In this document: positions 52,697 to 63,021 of the stretch, piece by piece
Numbering within the stretch: the stretch's first letter is position 1
Layout of the letters: every line of letters starts with the position of its first letter
Source: Idiomarina sp. PL1-037
Lineage (GTDB): Bacteria > Pseudomonadota > Gammaproteobacteria > Enterobacterales > Alteromonadaceae
Direction of reading: 5' to 3'
DNA length: 64,000 nucleotides
Assembly: GCF_034422975.1 (NCBI RefSeq)
Contig: NZ_CP139873.1
Span: 1,798,001 to 1,862,000 of the forward strand
Translations under genes and position numbers: made by a program
The notes under the pieces: generated by a model
The model's input: the letters and a program-made list of their open reading frames with translations, nothing else
The model's database searches: none
What the model was told of the DNA's origin: nothing

Positions 52697-53602
52697 ATGC
52701 TAAACAGAGCTGTAGCAAAAACTGAGAGTAAGGCAACTGAGAACAAAACTCAGGCAATTATCAGTCAATTAACCTCATCGGCCGATTTGCAAAGCAAATC
52801 AACTCCGTTAATTGAACGACTGCAGACATCTCTCGATTTGCATCAGGTATTATCTATTTACGCAGAATACATGGTTCAGCGTCTACCCGTAAGTGCCCTG
52901 CAATTTATCTTTGATGACCAAATTATTAATTTAATTGGTGACTACGAGAGCGTTGAGAGCGAATACTCAGTAATGCTTTATGCCGATAAAGAATACCTGG
53001 GACAAATGGTTTACCAATTCAAACGTCAACCTTCCTATGTGAATAAAGTCCGCCTGGAACAAATGCACCGGCAGCTGACTTTTCCTCTGCGTAATGCTAT
53101 AGAGTTTTCACGCTTAAGAAAAGTTGCCATACGCGACCATTTAACCGGCCTTGGCAATCGAGCCTTACTGGACGAAACGCTTGAGCACATTAGTGCACGT
53201 TTAAAGCGCGACAAAGAACAGTCTCATATTGTCATGTTACTGGATATGGATGGCTTTAAAAACGTCAACGACCGTCATGGACACCAGCAAGGCGATCAAG
53301 TACTGAAACTGTTTGGTAGGTTACTGCAACAGCAACTGCGCGATACGGACAGGGTCTTTCGCTATGGCGGTGATGAGTTTGTATTAATACTCGAGAATAC
53401 GCAACCAGAGCAAGCTGACGACGTTTTTCTCCGTATTCGGGATGCGCTCAGTAACGACGTCAACCTTGCCACTTTTAATATTGGCGTTAGCGCCGGCAGC
53501 CTGGTTATGGAGAGTTTTCATAGCCCACAGGATATCATTGACGAAGCCGACAGACGCCTTTATGCCGCTAAAGTTGCCGGTAAGAATCGGCACCTGAGCT
53601 AA
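52697..53602 (+). CDS. Diguanylate cyclase (GGDEF domain)
   Basis: 301 residues. The N-terminal ~130 residues form an unrecognised sensor-like region, perhaps GAF-like. The GGDEF domain carries RDHLTGLGNRALLDE, LLDMDGFKNVNDRHGHQQGD and the intact active-site loop YGGDEFVLIL; the inhibitory I-site RDTD stands five residues before it. It should make c-di-GMP and be feedback-inhibited. No EAL domain and no membrane segments. Convergent with tilS, sharing 35 bp of coding sequence. Confidence 0.92.
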   Translation: MLNRAVAKTESKATENKTQAIISQLTSSADLQSKSTPLIERLQTSLDLHQVLSIYAEYMVQRLPVSALQFIFDDQIINLIGDYESVESEYSVMLYADKEYLGQMVYQFKRQPSYVNKVRLEQMHRQLTFPLRNAIEFSRLRKVAIRDHLTGLGNRALLDETLEHISARLKRDKEQSHIVMLLDMDGFKNVNDRHGHQQGDQVLKLFGRLLQQQLRDTDRVFRYGGDEFVLILENTQPEQADDVFLRIRDALSNDVNLATFNIGVSAGSLVMESFHSPQDIIDEADRRLYAAKVAGKNRHLS

Positions 53603-54914
53603 CCCAGTCTGGCTCAGGCAACTGAAGGCTCTCAAATTCTGTTTTTTCAATAACCTGGTAGCTGAACCAGCCAAGTTCGGCTACCCACACGTATTGAGCG
53701 TTCAACTCAAGTATTGGTCGTCTGGCTCTTAACCACGGCGGAATTCCCGCCTGTTTTAGCCAGTCTTTCAATTTTTTTCGCCCATGACGCCCTGGTTTTG
53801 CCAGTTTTTCTGAGCTTAACAAAAAGGTTAACCTCAACTCATTGCTATTCGTCAGCAGTGCGTCAGGCACGCTTAACTTACCCCATTCACCCAAATCGAC
53901 ATTCGCCTCAGCTAACCAGCAATCCTCAGGTAATTGCCCTACATTATTATCGCACCATAGGGCATATTGAAAGTAGCGCACACTGTAGCCATCACACTGA
54001 ACCTGCATTTGGCTGTCGTCTGTTGCGCTTTGAGCTTGTAACCGAATTTGCTCCAGTTGCTCGTAACTGGGCAACGAATATTTCAGCTTTTGCAGCCAGG
54101 ATCGCAGTAACGCTCGCTGCATAGCAGCAGAATGATCACTGAGTAAACTTAAAGGAAAGTGGCTCTTGTGCTTCTGCGCTTTATGCAGCTTTTCCAGCAA
54201 CAGCTCATCCATTACCTGCTGTTGCTCGGCACAAAGCTTTGCCGACCTCAGCACGCTATGCCCAAACTGTGGCCAGCGCTGCTCTAATAGCGGCACTACT
54301 TTATGACGCAAAAAGTTCCGCTCAATACGGGTATCGTAGTTGGTGTCATCTTCAATCCAGGTTAGCTTGTGTTGCCGCGCATAGCTTAAAATATCTTCTT
54401 TACTCACACTAAGCAAAGGCCGGCAGAGACGACGGTTGTCCACCCATGGCTGAACAACGGCCATTGAGGATAAACCCTTTGGCCCGCTGCCGCGTTTTAA
54501 TTGCAGAAAAAAGGTTTCGATCTGATCATTGCGGTGTTGTCCAAGCAGTAATACCGCATCATCGTCGGTCAGCTCGGCCATTCTCCGGTAACGACTTTCA
54601 CGTCCGGCGGCCTCTTTGCTTTGCCGGTTTTCTACAGGCACATTAAGCGGCTCAAAAACCGTTTTTACACCATAAGCCTTAGCAGCATGCTCAATGGTCG
54701 ACGACCAGTCAGCTGAACTGGGGTGAAAACTATGATCTAAATGAATGGCTAAGTACTGATACTGAGGGTTATGCTGACGAAAGCGCATCAGCAAGTCGAG
54801 GATAGTTTGCGAGTCAGCCCCGCCACCAAGGGCAGCAACTAATTGCTGCCCCGGCTTTAATGCAAGAGACTCTAAGCTTTCACAAAACAGGTCATAAAGA
54901 CCATCTTTCATCAT
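53568..54914 (-). CDS. tilS: tRNA(Ile)-lysidine synthetase
   Basis: 448 residues. The N-terminal PP-loop ATPase starts with VAALGGGADSQTILDLL, where the usual first Ser of SGGxDS is Gly. HLDHSFHPSS, GRESRYRRM, LLLGQHRNDQIETFFLQLKRGSG and FLRHKVVPLLEQRWP follow, then C-terminal tRNA-binding domains with KPGRHGRKKLKDWLKQAGIPPWLRARRPIL. It modifies C34 of tRNA-Ile(CAU) to lysidine. Last gene of dnaE-accA-tilS, six bases after accA. Confidence 0.92.
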   Translation of the reverse strand: MMKDGLYDLFCESLESLALKPGQQLVAALGGGADSQTILDLLMRFRQHNPQYQYLAIHLDHSFHPSSADWSSTIEHAAKAYGVKTVFEPLNVPVENRQSKEAAGRESRYRRMAELTDDDAVLLLGQHRNDQIETFFLQLKRGSGPKGLSSMAVVQPWVDNRRLCRPLLSVSKEDILSYARQHKLTWIEDDTNYDTRIERNFLRHKVVPLLEQRWPQFGHSVLRSAKLCAEQQQVMDELLLEKLHKAQKHKSHFPLSLLSDHSAAMQRALLRSWLQKLKYSLPSYEQLEQIRLQAQSATDDSQMQVQCDGYSVRYFQYALWCDNNVGQLPEDCWLAEANVDLGEWGKLSVPDALLTNSNELRLTFLLSSEKLAKPGRHGRKKLKDWLKQAGIPPWLRARRPILELNAQYVWVAELGWFSYQVIEKTEFESLQLPEPDWVSSGADSYRQL

Positions 54915-54920
54915 TGGTAA

Positions 54921-55877
54921 TTAGCAGTAACCAAAAGACATAAGTTTACGATAGCGCTGATCCAGCAACTCCTCGTGGCTTAAGCCCTGTAAGCTTCCCA
55001 AATCAGCAATAAGCTGACGTTTAAGCCTTACCGCCATTTCTTCCTGATGGCGGTGTGAGCCGCCTAGAGGCTCAGGTATCACAGAATCAACCAGCCCCAA
55101 CTCTTTACTTCGCTCTGCGGTTACGCCCATAGCTTCTGCTGCTAATGGTGCTTTGCTGGCACTTTTCCACAAAATAGAAGCACAACCTTCCGGAGAAATA
55201 ACAGAGTACGTACTGTATTGCAGCATGTTAACGCGGTCACCGACACCAATAGCCAGAGCACCACCAGAACCACCCTCTCCAATAACAGTACAAACAATAG
55301 GCACGGTTAAGCGAGCCATAACTTTCAAGTTGCGCGCAATGGCTTCACTCTGACCGCGTTCTTCCGCACCAATTCCAGGATAAGCGCCCGGTGTATCAAT
55401 GAAGGTAACAATTGGCATTTTAAACCGTTCGGCGGTTTGCATCAGGCGTAGCGCCTTACGATAACCTTCCGGTTTTGGCATACCAAAGTTTCGGCGGATC
55501 TTCTCTTTGGTTTCACGACCTTTTTGCTGGCCTATAACCATAACCGGAGTGCCGTCTAAACGCGCAATACCGCCAACAATCGCCTCGTCATTAGCAAAAG
55601 AGCGATCACCCGCCATTTCGTCAAACTCGGTGAAAATCATGCGAATATAGTCAAGCGTGTAAGGACGTAACGGATGCCGCGCCAGCTGTGCTACCTGCCA
55701 CGCACCCAAATCAGAAAAGATTTTCTCTGTCAGTTCCTGACTCTTTGTAGTCAGTCGCTGCACTTCTTCTTCTAGATTAAGATCCAGTTGTCCGCGGTTG
55801 CCAACAGACTTCAGTTCTTCGATTTGCGCTTCAAGTTCCGCAATAGGTTGTTCAAAGTCCAGAAAATTAAGGCTCAT
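54921..55877 (-). CDS. accA: Acetyl-CoA carboxylase carboxyltransferase subunit alpha
   Basis: 318 residues, typical length. Landmarks are LNFLDFEQPIAELEAQIEEL, HPLRPYTLDYI, GRETKEKIRRNFGMPKPEGYRKA, FIDTPGAYPGIGAEERGQSEAIARNL and GEGGSGGALAIGVGDRVNMLQYSTYSVISPEGCASILWK. With AccD it transfers CO2 from biotin to acetyl-CoA at the start of fatty acid synthesis. Follows dnaE by 15 bases, the order conserved in gammaproteobacteria. Confidence 0.97.
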   Translation of the reverse strand: MSLNFLDFEQPIAELEAQIEELKSVGNRGQLDLNLEEEVQRLTTKSQELTEKIFSDLGAWQVAQLARHPLRPYTLDYIRMIFTEFDEMAGDRSFANDEAIVGGIARLDGTPVMVIGQQKGRETKEKIRRNFGMPKPEGYRKALRLMQTAERFKMPIVTFIDTPGAYPGIGAEERGQSEAIARNLKVMARLTVPIVCTVIGEGGSGGALAIGVGDRVNMLQYSTYSVISPEGCASILWKSASKAPLAAEAMGVTAERSKELGLVDSVIPEPLGGSHRHQEEMAVRLKRQLIADLGSLQGLSHEELLDQRYRKLMSFGYC

Positions 55878-55892
55878 TCGCTGTCATTTCCT

Positions 55893-58800
55893 TTAAAATT
55901 CGAGTGAAACTTGCTGAGTTCCCAGCAAATTCTGTAATTCGTATATTAATTCATCAGACGGATTCACATACCATTGTGCGCCAACATTTAAAGTGGCTTC
56001 AACACGTTCCGACTGATACCTCATTTTTATCGGGCAAGTCCCTTCAGCAAAGGGCTGTAATAGCTTTTCCAGTTTTCCGGCAAGACCTTTAGCAAGCTGC
56101 TCATCCGTTACTGTAATTGCTAAATGCCGGAGATATGTTTCCCGAGCCTGCTCGATTGCCATCACTTCTCTGGCGGTCATTGTATTGCTATTACTGAAGT
56201 TATCAAATCTGACCTCACCTTTTATCCACAAAATTCGGTCTTTTTCGAGCAATTCCTGATAACTTTCGTATTCATTACTAAATAAGCGTACATCCATGCG
56301 CGCTGTTTTGTCATCTAAAGTCACTATAGCAAAACGCTGACCTCTTTTATTGGTCAGTACTCTCACATCAATCACTAGCCCGGCAATAGCAATACTCTCA
56401 TCTTTGCGGGTGGGAGTAACATTGGACAATGTACTATTAATGTAATGTTTGAGCTCTGCACGAAAACGGTTAATAGGGTGACCAGTCAAATAAAGACCCA
56501 GGGTGTCCCGCTCACCTTCTAACCAGACCGCTTCCGACCATTTACGTACGCTGACAAATTCTTGTTCAACCGCTTCAGGTTCGGTGGTCAGTACCCCAAA
56601 CATATCCGACTGCCCAATTTTTTCTGCGTTCAAGTGCTGTTCGGCCTGACGAATGGCTTTTTCCAGCGTTGCCATTAATGAAGCGCGGTGAGGTCCTAAG
56701 TTGTCCATTGCACCAGCACGAATTAAGCGCTGCAGAATGCGCTTATTCGTTCGCTTTAGGTCAACCCGGCAACAGAAGTCGAATAAATCGCGGAACGACC
56801 CGCCCTCTTCACGGGCTTTAATAATAGACTCAATTGGGCCCTCGCCCACGCCTTTTATTGCGCCTATACCGTAAACCACTCGTTGCTGTTCATCGACGGT
56901 AAATTTATATTCGCCTTTGTTTACATCCGGTGGCAACAAGTCCAGCCCCATGCGTTCGCATTCATCCGCCAGAGTGACAATTTTATCGGTGTTATCCATA
57001 TCGGCGGACATCACCGCGGCCATAAACTCTGCCGGAAAGTGAGTTTTCATCCATAAGGTCTGATATGACACTAAAGCGTAAGCAGCCGAGTGTGACTTGT
57101 TAAATCCATAACCGGCAAACTTCTCTACCAAGTCGAAGATTTTCGTCGCCAGTTCAGGGTCGATATTATTTTGCGCCGCACCCTTAGCAAAAATTTCTCG
57201 CTGCTTAGCCATTTCTTCGAGCTTTTTCTTTCCCATGGCTCGGCGTAATAAATCTGCGCCACCCAAAGTGTAGCCCGCCAGAACCTGGGCAATTTGCATC
57301 ACCTGTTCCTGGTAAAGGATAACGCCGTAAGTCGGCTCCAGTATGGGTTGCAAACTCTCATGCTGATACTCGGCATCGGGGTAAGAAATTTCTTCCCTGC
57401 CGTGCTTCCGGTCAATAAAGTTATCAACCATGCCGGACTGCAGAGGCCCCGGCCGGAATAGTGCCACCAAGGCGATAATGTCCTCGAAAGAGTCTGGCAA
57501 AAGCTTTTTAATCAGCTCTTTCATACCACGTGACTCTAACTGAAACACCGCTGTTGTCTCGGCCTTTTTCAACAGTTTAAAACACGCCGGATCAGTTAAA
57601 TCAATCGACGTAATATCAATCGGGTCTTTACCACTCTGAGCATGCCGGCGATTCACCATATCGACCGCCCACTGAATAATGGTCAGTGTTCTCAGACCCA
57701 AAAAGTCAAACTTAACCAAGCCAGCGGACTCAACATCGTCTTTATCAAACTGAGTGACCGGGTTATTTCCTTCGTCATCACAATACAGTGGCGAGAAGTC
57801 GGTTATTTTGGTTGGGGAAATAACCACGCCGCCGGCGTGTTTGCCGGCATTACGAGTCACGCCTTCAAGAATACGGGCCATATCAATAATGGCCTTAACT
57901 TCTTCATCCTGGTCGTACGCTGCGCCAAGCTGAGGCTCAATTTCAAAAGCTTTGGCCAGAGTCATTCCAGGGTCACCCGGTATTAACTTGGAAATTCGGT
58001 CGACAAAACCATAAGGATGAGCCAATACCCGCCCGACATCGCGTATTGCAGCCTTAGCCGCCATGGTACCGAAGGTAATAATTTGCGAAACCGCTTCACG
58101 ACCATACAGATCAGCAACGTGATCGATAACTTCATCCCGACGGTCCATACAGAAGTCGACATCAAAATCCGGCATGGAAACCCGTTCAGGGTTAAGGAAT
58201 CGCTCGAAAAGTAAGTCAAACTCAAGCGGATCCAAATCCGTTATTTTAAGTGCGTAAGCCACCAGAGAGCCGGCACCTGAACCCCGCCCCGGACCTACGG
58301 GTATGCCGTTATCTTTACTCCACTGAATGAACTCCATAACGATAAGGAAATACCCGGGAAAGCCCATATCGTTAATAACGCCAAGTTCGCGCTTGAGTCG
58401 CTCGTCGTACTCTGGGCGCTTTTGCTGTCGCTCTTCCGCGTCAGGGAACAAAAACTCTAAACGTTCTTCCAGCCCTTCTTCTGAAACTTTGATTAAGAAC
58501 TCTTCTGTTGTCAGGTCGCCAGTGGGAAACTTAGGCAGGAAGTATTCGCCCAAACGCACAGTGACATTACAACGCTTAGCTATTTCAACAGTATTTTCTA
58601 TTGCTTCAGGAATGTCAGAAAATAACTCCGTCATTTCTTCGCTGGAGCGCAAATATTGTTGTGGCGAATATTTCTTTGGCCGGCGTTTGTCTTCTAATTG
58701 ATACCCATCGTGAATAGCGACACGAATTTCGTGAGCATCAAAGTCTTCTTCTTTCAGGAAAACCACTTCATTAGTAGCGACAACGGGTAGACCGGTTTCT

Positions 58801-59369
58801 CCGGCTAAAGCCACCGCTTTATGTAAATAGGTTTCTTCCTGAGGTCGGCCGGTGCGCACCAGCTCCAGATAATAGCGATCAGGAAAATATTGCTGATAGA
58901 AATCGAGGGCGACATCCAGCTGACTGTCGTGGCCTTTAATGAGAGCATGCCCTACATCGCCCTGACGGCTTCCGGACAATAAGATAATGCCCTCGTTATG
59001 TTCCTTCAGCCAGTCTTTGTCGATAACCGGCTTGCCCTTAATATTACCGCGCAAATAAGCTTTTGAAATAAGCTGAGTTATCTGCTGATAACCTTCGTTA
59101 TCCATTGCCAGTGCAGTCAGGCGGAAAATTTCAGACTCAGGATAGTCAGCCTGCACCCAGAAATCGCACCCTATTAAAGGCTTTAAGCCCAATTGATGCG
59201 CCTTTCCATAGTAGCGAACCAGACCACAAAAGTTCATTTGGTCGGTAATAGCTAAAGCAGGCATACCCGCTTCAGCAACAGCCTCACAAATTGGACCAAC
59301 TTTCGCCAGCCCATCTATCATGGAAAAGTCGCTATGAACTCTTAAGTGAACAAAATTTGGTGCAGTCAT
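55893..59369 (-). CDS. dnaE: DNA polymerase III alpha subunit
   Basis: 1158 residues, expected length. PHP domain at the N-terminus (FVHLRVHSDFSMIDGLAKV), polymerase palm with catalytic Asp residues in MPDFDVDFCMDRRDEV, fingers YGVILYQEQVMQIAQVLAGYTLGGADLLRRAMGKK, helix-hairpin-helix region (VDLKRTNKRILQRLIRAGAMD), OB fold (ESIAIAGLVIDVRVLTNKRGQR) and C-terminal domain. It is the replicative polymerase of the chromosome and first gene of dnaE-accA-tilS. Confidence 0.98.
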   Translation of the reverse strand: MTAPNFVHLRVHSDFSMIDGLAKVGPICEAVAEAGMPALAITDQMNFCGLVRYYGKAHQLGLKPLIGCDFWVQADYPESEIFRLTALAMDNEGYQQITQLISKAYLRGNIKGKPVIDKDWLKEHNEGIILLSGSRQGDVGHALIKGHDSQLDVALDFYQQYFPDRYYLELVRTGRPQEETYLHKAVALAGETGLPVVATNEVVFLKEEDFDAHEIRVAIHDGYQLEDKRRPKKYSPQQYLRSSEEMTELFSDIPEAIENTVEIAKRCNVTVRLGEYFLPKFPTGDLTTEEFLIKVSEEGLEERLEFLFPDAEERQQKRPEYDERLKRELGVINDMGFPGYFLIVMEFIQWSKDNGIPVGPGRGSGAGSLVAYALKITDLDPLEFDLLFERFLNPERVSMPDFDVDFCMDRRDEVIDHVADLYGREAVSQIITFGTMAAKAAIRDVGRVLAHPYGFVDRISKLIPGDPGMTLAKAFEIEPQLGAAYDQDEEVKAIIDMARILEGVTRNAGKHAGGVVISPTKITDFSPLYCDDEGNNPVTQFDKDDVESAGLVKFDFLGLRTLTIIQWAVDMVNRRHAQSGKDPIDITSIDLTDPACFKLLKKAETTAVFQLESRGMKELIKKLLPDSFEDIIALVALFRPGPLQSGMVDNFIDRKHGREEISYPDAEYQHESLQPILEPTYGVILYQEQVMQIAQVLAGYTLGGADLLRRAMGKKKLEEMAKQREIFAKGAAQNNIDPELATKIFDLVEKFAGYGFNKSHSAAYALVSYQTLWMKTHFPAEFMAAVMSADMDNTDKIVTLADECERMGLDLLPPDVNKGEYKFTVDEQQRVVYGIGAIKGVGEGPIESIIKAREEGGSFRDLFDFCCRVDLKRTNKRILQRLIRAGAMDNLGPHRASLMATLEKAIRQAEQHLNAEKIGQSDMFGVLTTEPEAVEQEFVSVRKWSEAVWLEGERDTLGLYLTGHPINRFRAELKHYINSTLSNVTPTRKDESIAIAGLVIDVRVLTNKRGQRFAIVTLDDKTARMDVRLFSNEYESYQELLEKDRILWIKGEVRFDNFSNSNTMTAREVMAIEQARETYLRHLAITVTDEQLAKGLAGKLEKLLQPFAEGTCPIKMRYQSERVEATLNVGAQWYVNPSDELIYELQNLLGTQQVSLEF

Positions 59370-59447
59370 TTTACGGATACAGTCTGGCTTTTTCGTTATC
59401 GTTTTTAGGGTCGTTATTGTGCCTTAAGCAGGCTCTGAAGTATATCG

Positions 59448-60743
59448 TCAGTGTAATTTCAGTCGCGGTTTTACAACATGATTAAGTTTGTCCACCATTA
59501 ACAACAAAAACATCTTCCACCAGCCGTGTAGGGCTCTTTGGTGCATGCGATATAGGCTGGCATAAGCCCAACGCGCTAAAGTGCCTTCGAGCGACATTGA
59601 CAGACTTTTACTTTGCATTAAATTACCGACCGCCGAAAAACGGCTCAGTGAGACTAGCGAGCCCCTGTCTTTATATTTAAAGGCTTTTGCTGGTTTGTTG
59701 CGGTACTCACGTACAATATTCTGATACAAACATTCAGCCATCTGATGTGCTGACTGAGCTCTTGGTGGTACCCAACGTTCATCGTCTATACGACAACCAG
59801 CACAATCACCTATGGCATAAATGCTTTCGTCAGAGACCGACTGGAGATACTCATTTACCTCAATTTGGTTGTTTTTGCGGACTTTCAGGCCCCATTCACT
59901 GACGAAGTCAGGAGCCCGGACACCCGCTGCCCAAACCATTAAATTGGCGCTGATATTTTCTCCTTCGGACAACACCAGGGTATTTTCTTTTACTTCAGTA
60001 ACCGGGTTACCCAATATGACTTCAACACCCAGCGATTTCAGTTTCTTCTCTACCGATGCTGACAAACGCTCAGGCAACGCGGGCAATAATCGTTTACCGG
60101 CTTCAACCAAGCGAACTTCAAAATGTTTTTGATCAAGGAAAGAAAGACCATAAATAGACAACAATGACACCGAATGAATGAGTTCAGCAGCCAGTTCTAC
60201 TCCGGTTGCCCCACCGCCCACAATAGCCAGTGACAATTTCGTATTTTCGCCGTCTTCAATCGACTGATTTACCCGTAAAAACTCATTTAGTAAATGCTCA
60301 TGGAACTCATCCGCCTGACGCAGTGAGTCCAGAAAATAACAATGATCGCTAACGCCGGGGGTTCCAAAATCTGCGGTAACACTGCCAATGGCAAGAATTA
60401 ATCTATCGTATTCAATACTGCGCGGCGCCAACACTTCATGGCCCTGTTCATCTTTTATAGCTGCTAATTGAATCGACTTTTCGTCTTTATTCACAGACTC
60501 TAAGGTGCCGACCAGAAACTGAAAACCTTCGCGGGCACTTTGTCCGCGGTAATCCAGTTCAGCCAGCCGCGAGTCCAGAGCACCTGAGGCAACTTCGTGC
60601 AACAACGGCTTCCACAAGTGGGTACTATTTCTGTCTATTAGCGTTATTTTTGCTTTCTTTTTGCGACCCAGCTTTCTTCCCAGCATAGTCGCCAATTCTA
60701 ATCCGCCAGCACCGCCACCAACTATGACAATCCGTTCTTGCAT
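59448..60743 (-). CDS. ndh: Type II NADH:quinone dehydrogenase
   Basis: 431 residues. FAD-binding ERIVIVGGGAGGLELATMLGR at the N-terminus, NADH-binding SLAIVGGGATGVELAAELIH in the middle, SIYAIGDCAG for the FAD ribityl contact and a quinone-side motif WVPPRAQSAHQMAE. C-terminal amphipathic helices attach it to the inner membrane. It passes electrons from NADH to quinone without pumping protons. GAGG precedes the ATG. Transcribed alone, 78 bases upstream of dnaE on the same strand. Confidence 0.92.
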   Translation of the reverse strand: MQERIVIVGGGAGGLELATMLGRKLGRKKKAKITLIDRNSTHLWKPLLHEVASGALDSRLAELDYRGQSAREGFQFLVGTLESVNKDEKSIQLAAIKDEQGHEVLAPRSIEYDRLILAIGSVTADFGTPGVSDHCYFLDSLRQADEFHEHLLNEFLRVNQSIEDGENTKLSLAIVGGGATGVELAAELIHSVSLLSIYGLSFLDQKHFEVRLVEAGKRLLPALPERLSASVEKKLKSLGVEVILGNPVTEVKENTLVLSEGENISANLMVWAAGVRAPDFVSEWGLKVRKNNQIEVNEYLQSVSDESIYAIGDCAGCRIDDERWVPPRAQSAHQMAECLYQNIVREYRNKPAKAFKYKDRGSLVSLSRFSAVGNLMQSKSLSMSLEGTLARWAYASLYRMHQRALHGWWKMFLLLMVDKLNHVVKPRLKLH

Positions 60744-60766
60744 TTGTGCCTCGCTTATCTGCAGAT

Positions 60767-60805
60767 AATAAAAAAGCCACTGACGATGATAACGCCAGTG
60801 GCTTT
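60767..60805 (-). terminator. Rho-independent terminator of the M3 peptidase gene
   Basis: AAAGCCACTG (60773-60782) pairs with CAGTGGCTTT (60796-60805); the minus strand continues as TTTTTTATTA. It also separates this gene from ndh. Confidence 0.88.
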
Positions 60806-60843
60806 AGATAACGACTGTTCAGTCGTATTTATTTCAATATAGC

Positions 60844-63021
60844 TTAGTCAATACTTGGATCCGTTAATCCACGGCGTTCAAGTAAAGCTTCAACTGTCGG
60901 TTCCTGACCGCGCCAGTCGATATACTGCTGCATAGGATCTTTACTGCTGCCTTTAGACAGAATTTCCTTACGGAAAGCCTGACCATTTTCAAGGCTCAAT
61001 CCACCGTTGTTACCCATATGCTTAAACGCATCGGCTGCCAGCACTTCACTCCACATATAAGCGTAGTAACCTGCTGAGTAGCCGCCCGCAAATACGTGAG
61101 CAAAGTAAGTTGAACGGTAGCGTGGTGGTACGGCTTCAATCGCCACACCGTTTTTCTCCAGCGCGTCCTGCTCAAAACCAGCAACATCATCAATCTCGGT
61201 TCCCGGCTCTATCGTGTGATACTCAAGATCCAACAACGCAGCAGAGAGATACTCTAGCGTATCGAAACCCTGGTTAAAATTACGCGCTGCTAATACTTTT
61301 TCCAGCAACTCGTCCGGAATTTGCTCTCCGGTTTCGTAGTGTTTGGCGTATTTGGCAATCACTTTTTCGTTCAGAGTCCAGTCTTCCTGGAAAGTTGAAG
61401 GGAACTCAACATAGTCACGCGGTACAGAAGTACCTGCCTGCGACGGGTATTTTACGTCAGAGAACATACCGTGCAGCGCATGGCCCATTTCATGGAACAT
61501 GGTTGATACTTCATCAAAGCTGATCAAGGTTGGTTTACCTTCAGGCGCTTTAGTGATGTTCATGTTGTTCAAAATGACCGGCTTCTGATTCATCAGCTCA
61601 GACTGAGTACGGAACGAGCTCATCCAGGCTCCACCGCGTTTGCTGTCACGAGTGAAGTAGTCGGCATAGAACAAGCCAATGCTTGAACCGTCAACGTCTT
61701 TTACTTCATACACAACGACATCATCGTGGTAAACCGGAATATCATTACGCTCTTCAAACGTAATACCGAACAATTGGTTCATTGCATAGAAAACACCGTC
61801 TTCTAATACGCGATTAAACTCGAAGTACTGTTTTACTTCGTCAGCATCAATTGCGTATTTTTCTTCGCGTACTTTCTCAGCATAGTAGAACCAGTCCCAG
61901 GGCTTAAGCTCAAAGTCTTCACCTTCAGCTTCAATCATTGCCTGAACTTCTTCAGCTTCTTTTTCTACGTTGCTGACCACAGCGGGTACTAAGTCACGTA
62001 ACATAGACTGCGCGGCTTCAGGCGTACCAGCCATGTTGTCTGCCAGCACATAGTCACCCCAGCTATCGAAGCCCAGAAGTTTTGCTTTGTCAGCGCGCAA
62101 CTTGGTTAAACGCTGAACCATAGGACGTGTGTCAGTTTCCGTATTACCAGACCCACGGTTGGCTGAGGTTTCCCAAATTTTCTGACGCAGTTCTCGGTTC
62201 TCTAAATCGGTCAAAATAGACTGACGAGTTGTGTTAGTCAGAGTAATAGCGTACTTACCTTCCATATCACGGCTCTCTGCCGCTTTGGCTAACGACGCAA
62301 TTTTACTGTCACTAAGTCCAGCCAGTTGTTCTTTATCATCAACAACAATGACGTTTTCGTTAGTCAGCGCCATTAAGCTTTTCTGGAATTCAGTTGTTAA
62401 ACTGGATAACTCTTCGTTGATATCACGAATTTGTTGTTTCTGCTCGTCGTTCAGCTCTGCGCCGGCGCGAACAAACCCTTTGTAAGTATCTTCCAGTAAA
62501 CGCTCAGACTCAGAGTCCAGATCTAAAGAGTCGCGGTTATCAAATAAGTTCTTAACTCGCGCAAACAAATCTGGGTTCAGCATGATGTTGTCACGGTGAG
62601 AGGCCATCTCAGGCGCTAGCTTACCCTGTAACTGACGAATTTCATCGCTGCTGTTAGAAGAAGACAGGTTATAGAACACTGAGCTTACACGCCCCAGAAT
62701 TTTGCCCGCTTTTTCCATTTCAACAATGGTATTTTCAAAAGTAGGTTCTGCTGAGTTCGTTGCAATAGCTTCAATTTCAGCCATGTGCTCTTCCATTCCG
62801 CGCTCAAATGCAGGTTCAAAATGTTTGAACTCAATAGCATCAAAGTCCGGTGCCTGGTATTGCAGAGAGCTGGCCTCGAAGAATGGGTTAGTCATAGTTT
62901 CTTGCTGACTGCTGTCAGCAGAAGCAGCCTGATTCTCAGTTGTTGATGAGTTATTTGCATCACTGCAAGCTCCCAACGATACTGCCGCGCCCACTGCTAC
63001 AGCCAGTAAAGTTTTACGCAT
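60844..63021 (-). CDS. M3 family zinc oligopeptidase, lipoprotein (Dcp/PrlC-like)
   Basis: 725 residues from ATG 63021, which has GGGAG upstream and yields a clean lipoprotein signal with lipobox LGAC; an ATG ten codons earlier would spoil it. After a Ser/Thr/Asn-rich linker comes the M3 fold with the active-site helix MFHEMGHALHGMFSD (HExxH) and the downstream Glu in the FPSTFQEDW segment. Cytoplasmic Dcp and PrlC are not lipoproteins; this version should act in the periplasm or on the outer membrane, splitting short peptides. Confidence 0.93.
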   Translation of the reverse strand: MRKTLLAVAVGAAVSLGACSDANNSSTTENQAASADSSQQETMTNPFFEASSLQYQAPDFDAIEFKHFEPAFERGMEEHMAEIEAIATNSAEPTFENTIVEMEKAGKILGRVSSVFYNLSSSNSSDEIRQLQGKLAPEMASHRDNIMLNPDLFARVKNLFDNRDSLDLDSESERLLEDTYKGFVRAGAELNDEQKQQIRDINEELSSLTTEFQKSLMALTNENVIVVDDKEQLAGLSDSKIASLAKAAESRDMEGKYAITLTNTTRQSILTDLENRELRQKIWETSANRGSGNTETDTRPMVQRLTKLRADKAKLLGFDSWGDYVLADNMAGTPEAAQSMLRDLVPAVVSNVEKEAEEVQAMIEAEGEDFELKPWDWFYYAEKVREEKYAIDADEVKQYFEFNRVLEDGVFYAMNQLFGITFEERNDIPVYHDDVVVYEVKDVDGSSIGLFYADYFTRDSKRGGAWMSSFRTQSELMNQKPVILNNMNITKAPEGKPTLISFDEVSTMFHEMGHALHGMFSDVKYPSQAGTSVPRDYVEFPSTFQEDWTLNEKVIAKYAKHYETGEQIPDELLEKVLAARNFNQGFDTLEYLSAALLDLEYHTIEPGTEIDDVAGFEQDALEKNGVAIEAVPPRYRSTYFAHVFAGGYSAGYYAYMWSEVLAADAFKHMGNNGGLSLENGQAFRKEILSKGSSKDPMQQYIDWRGQEPTVEALLERRGLTDPSID

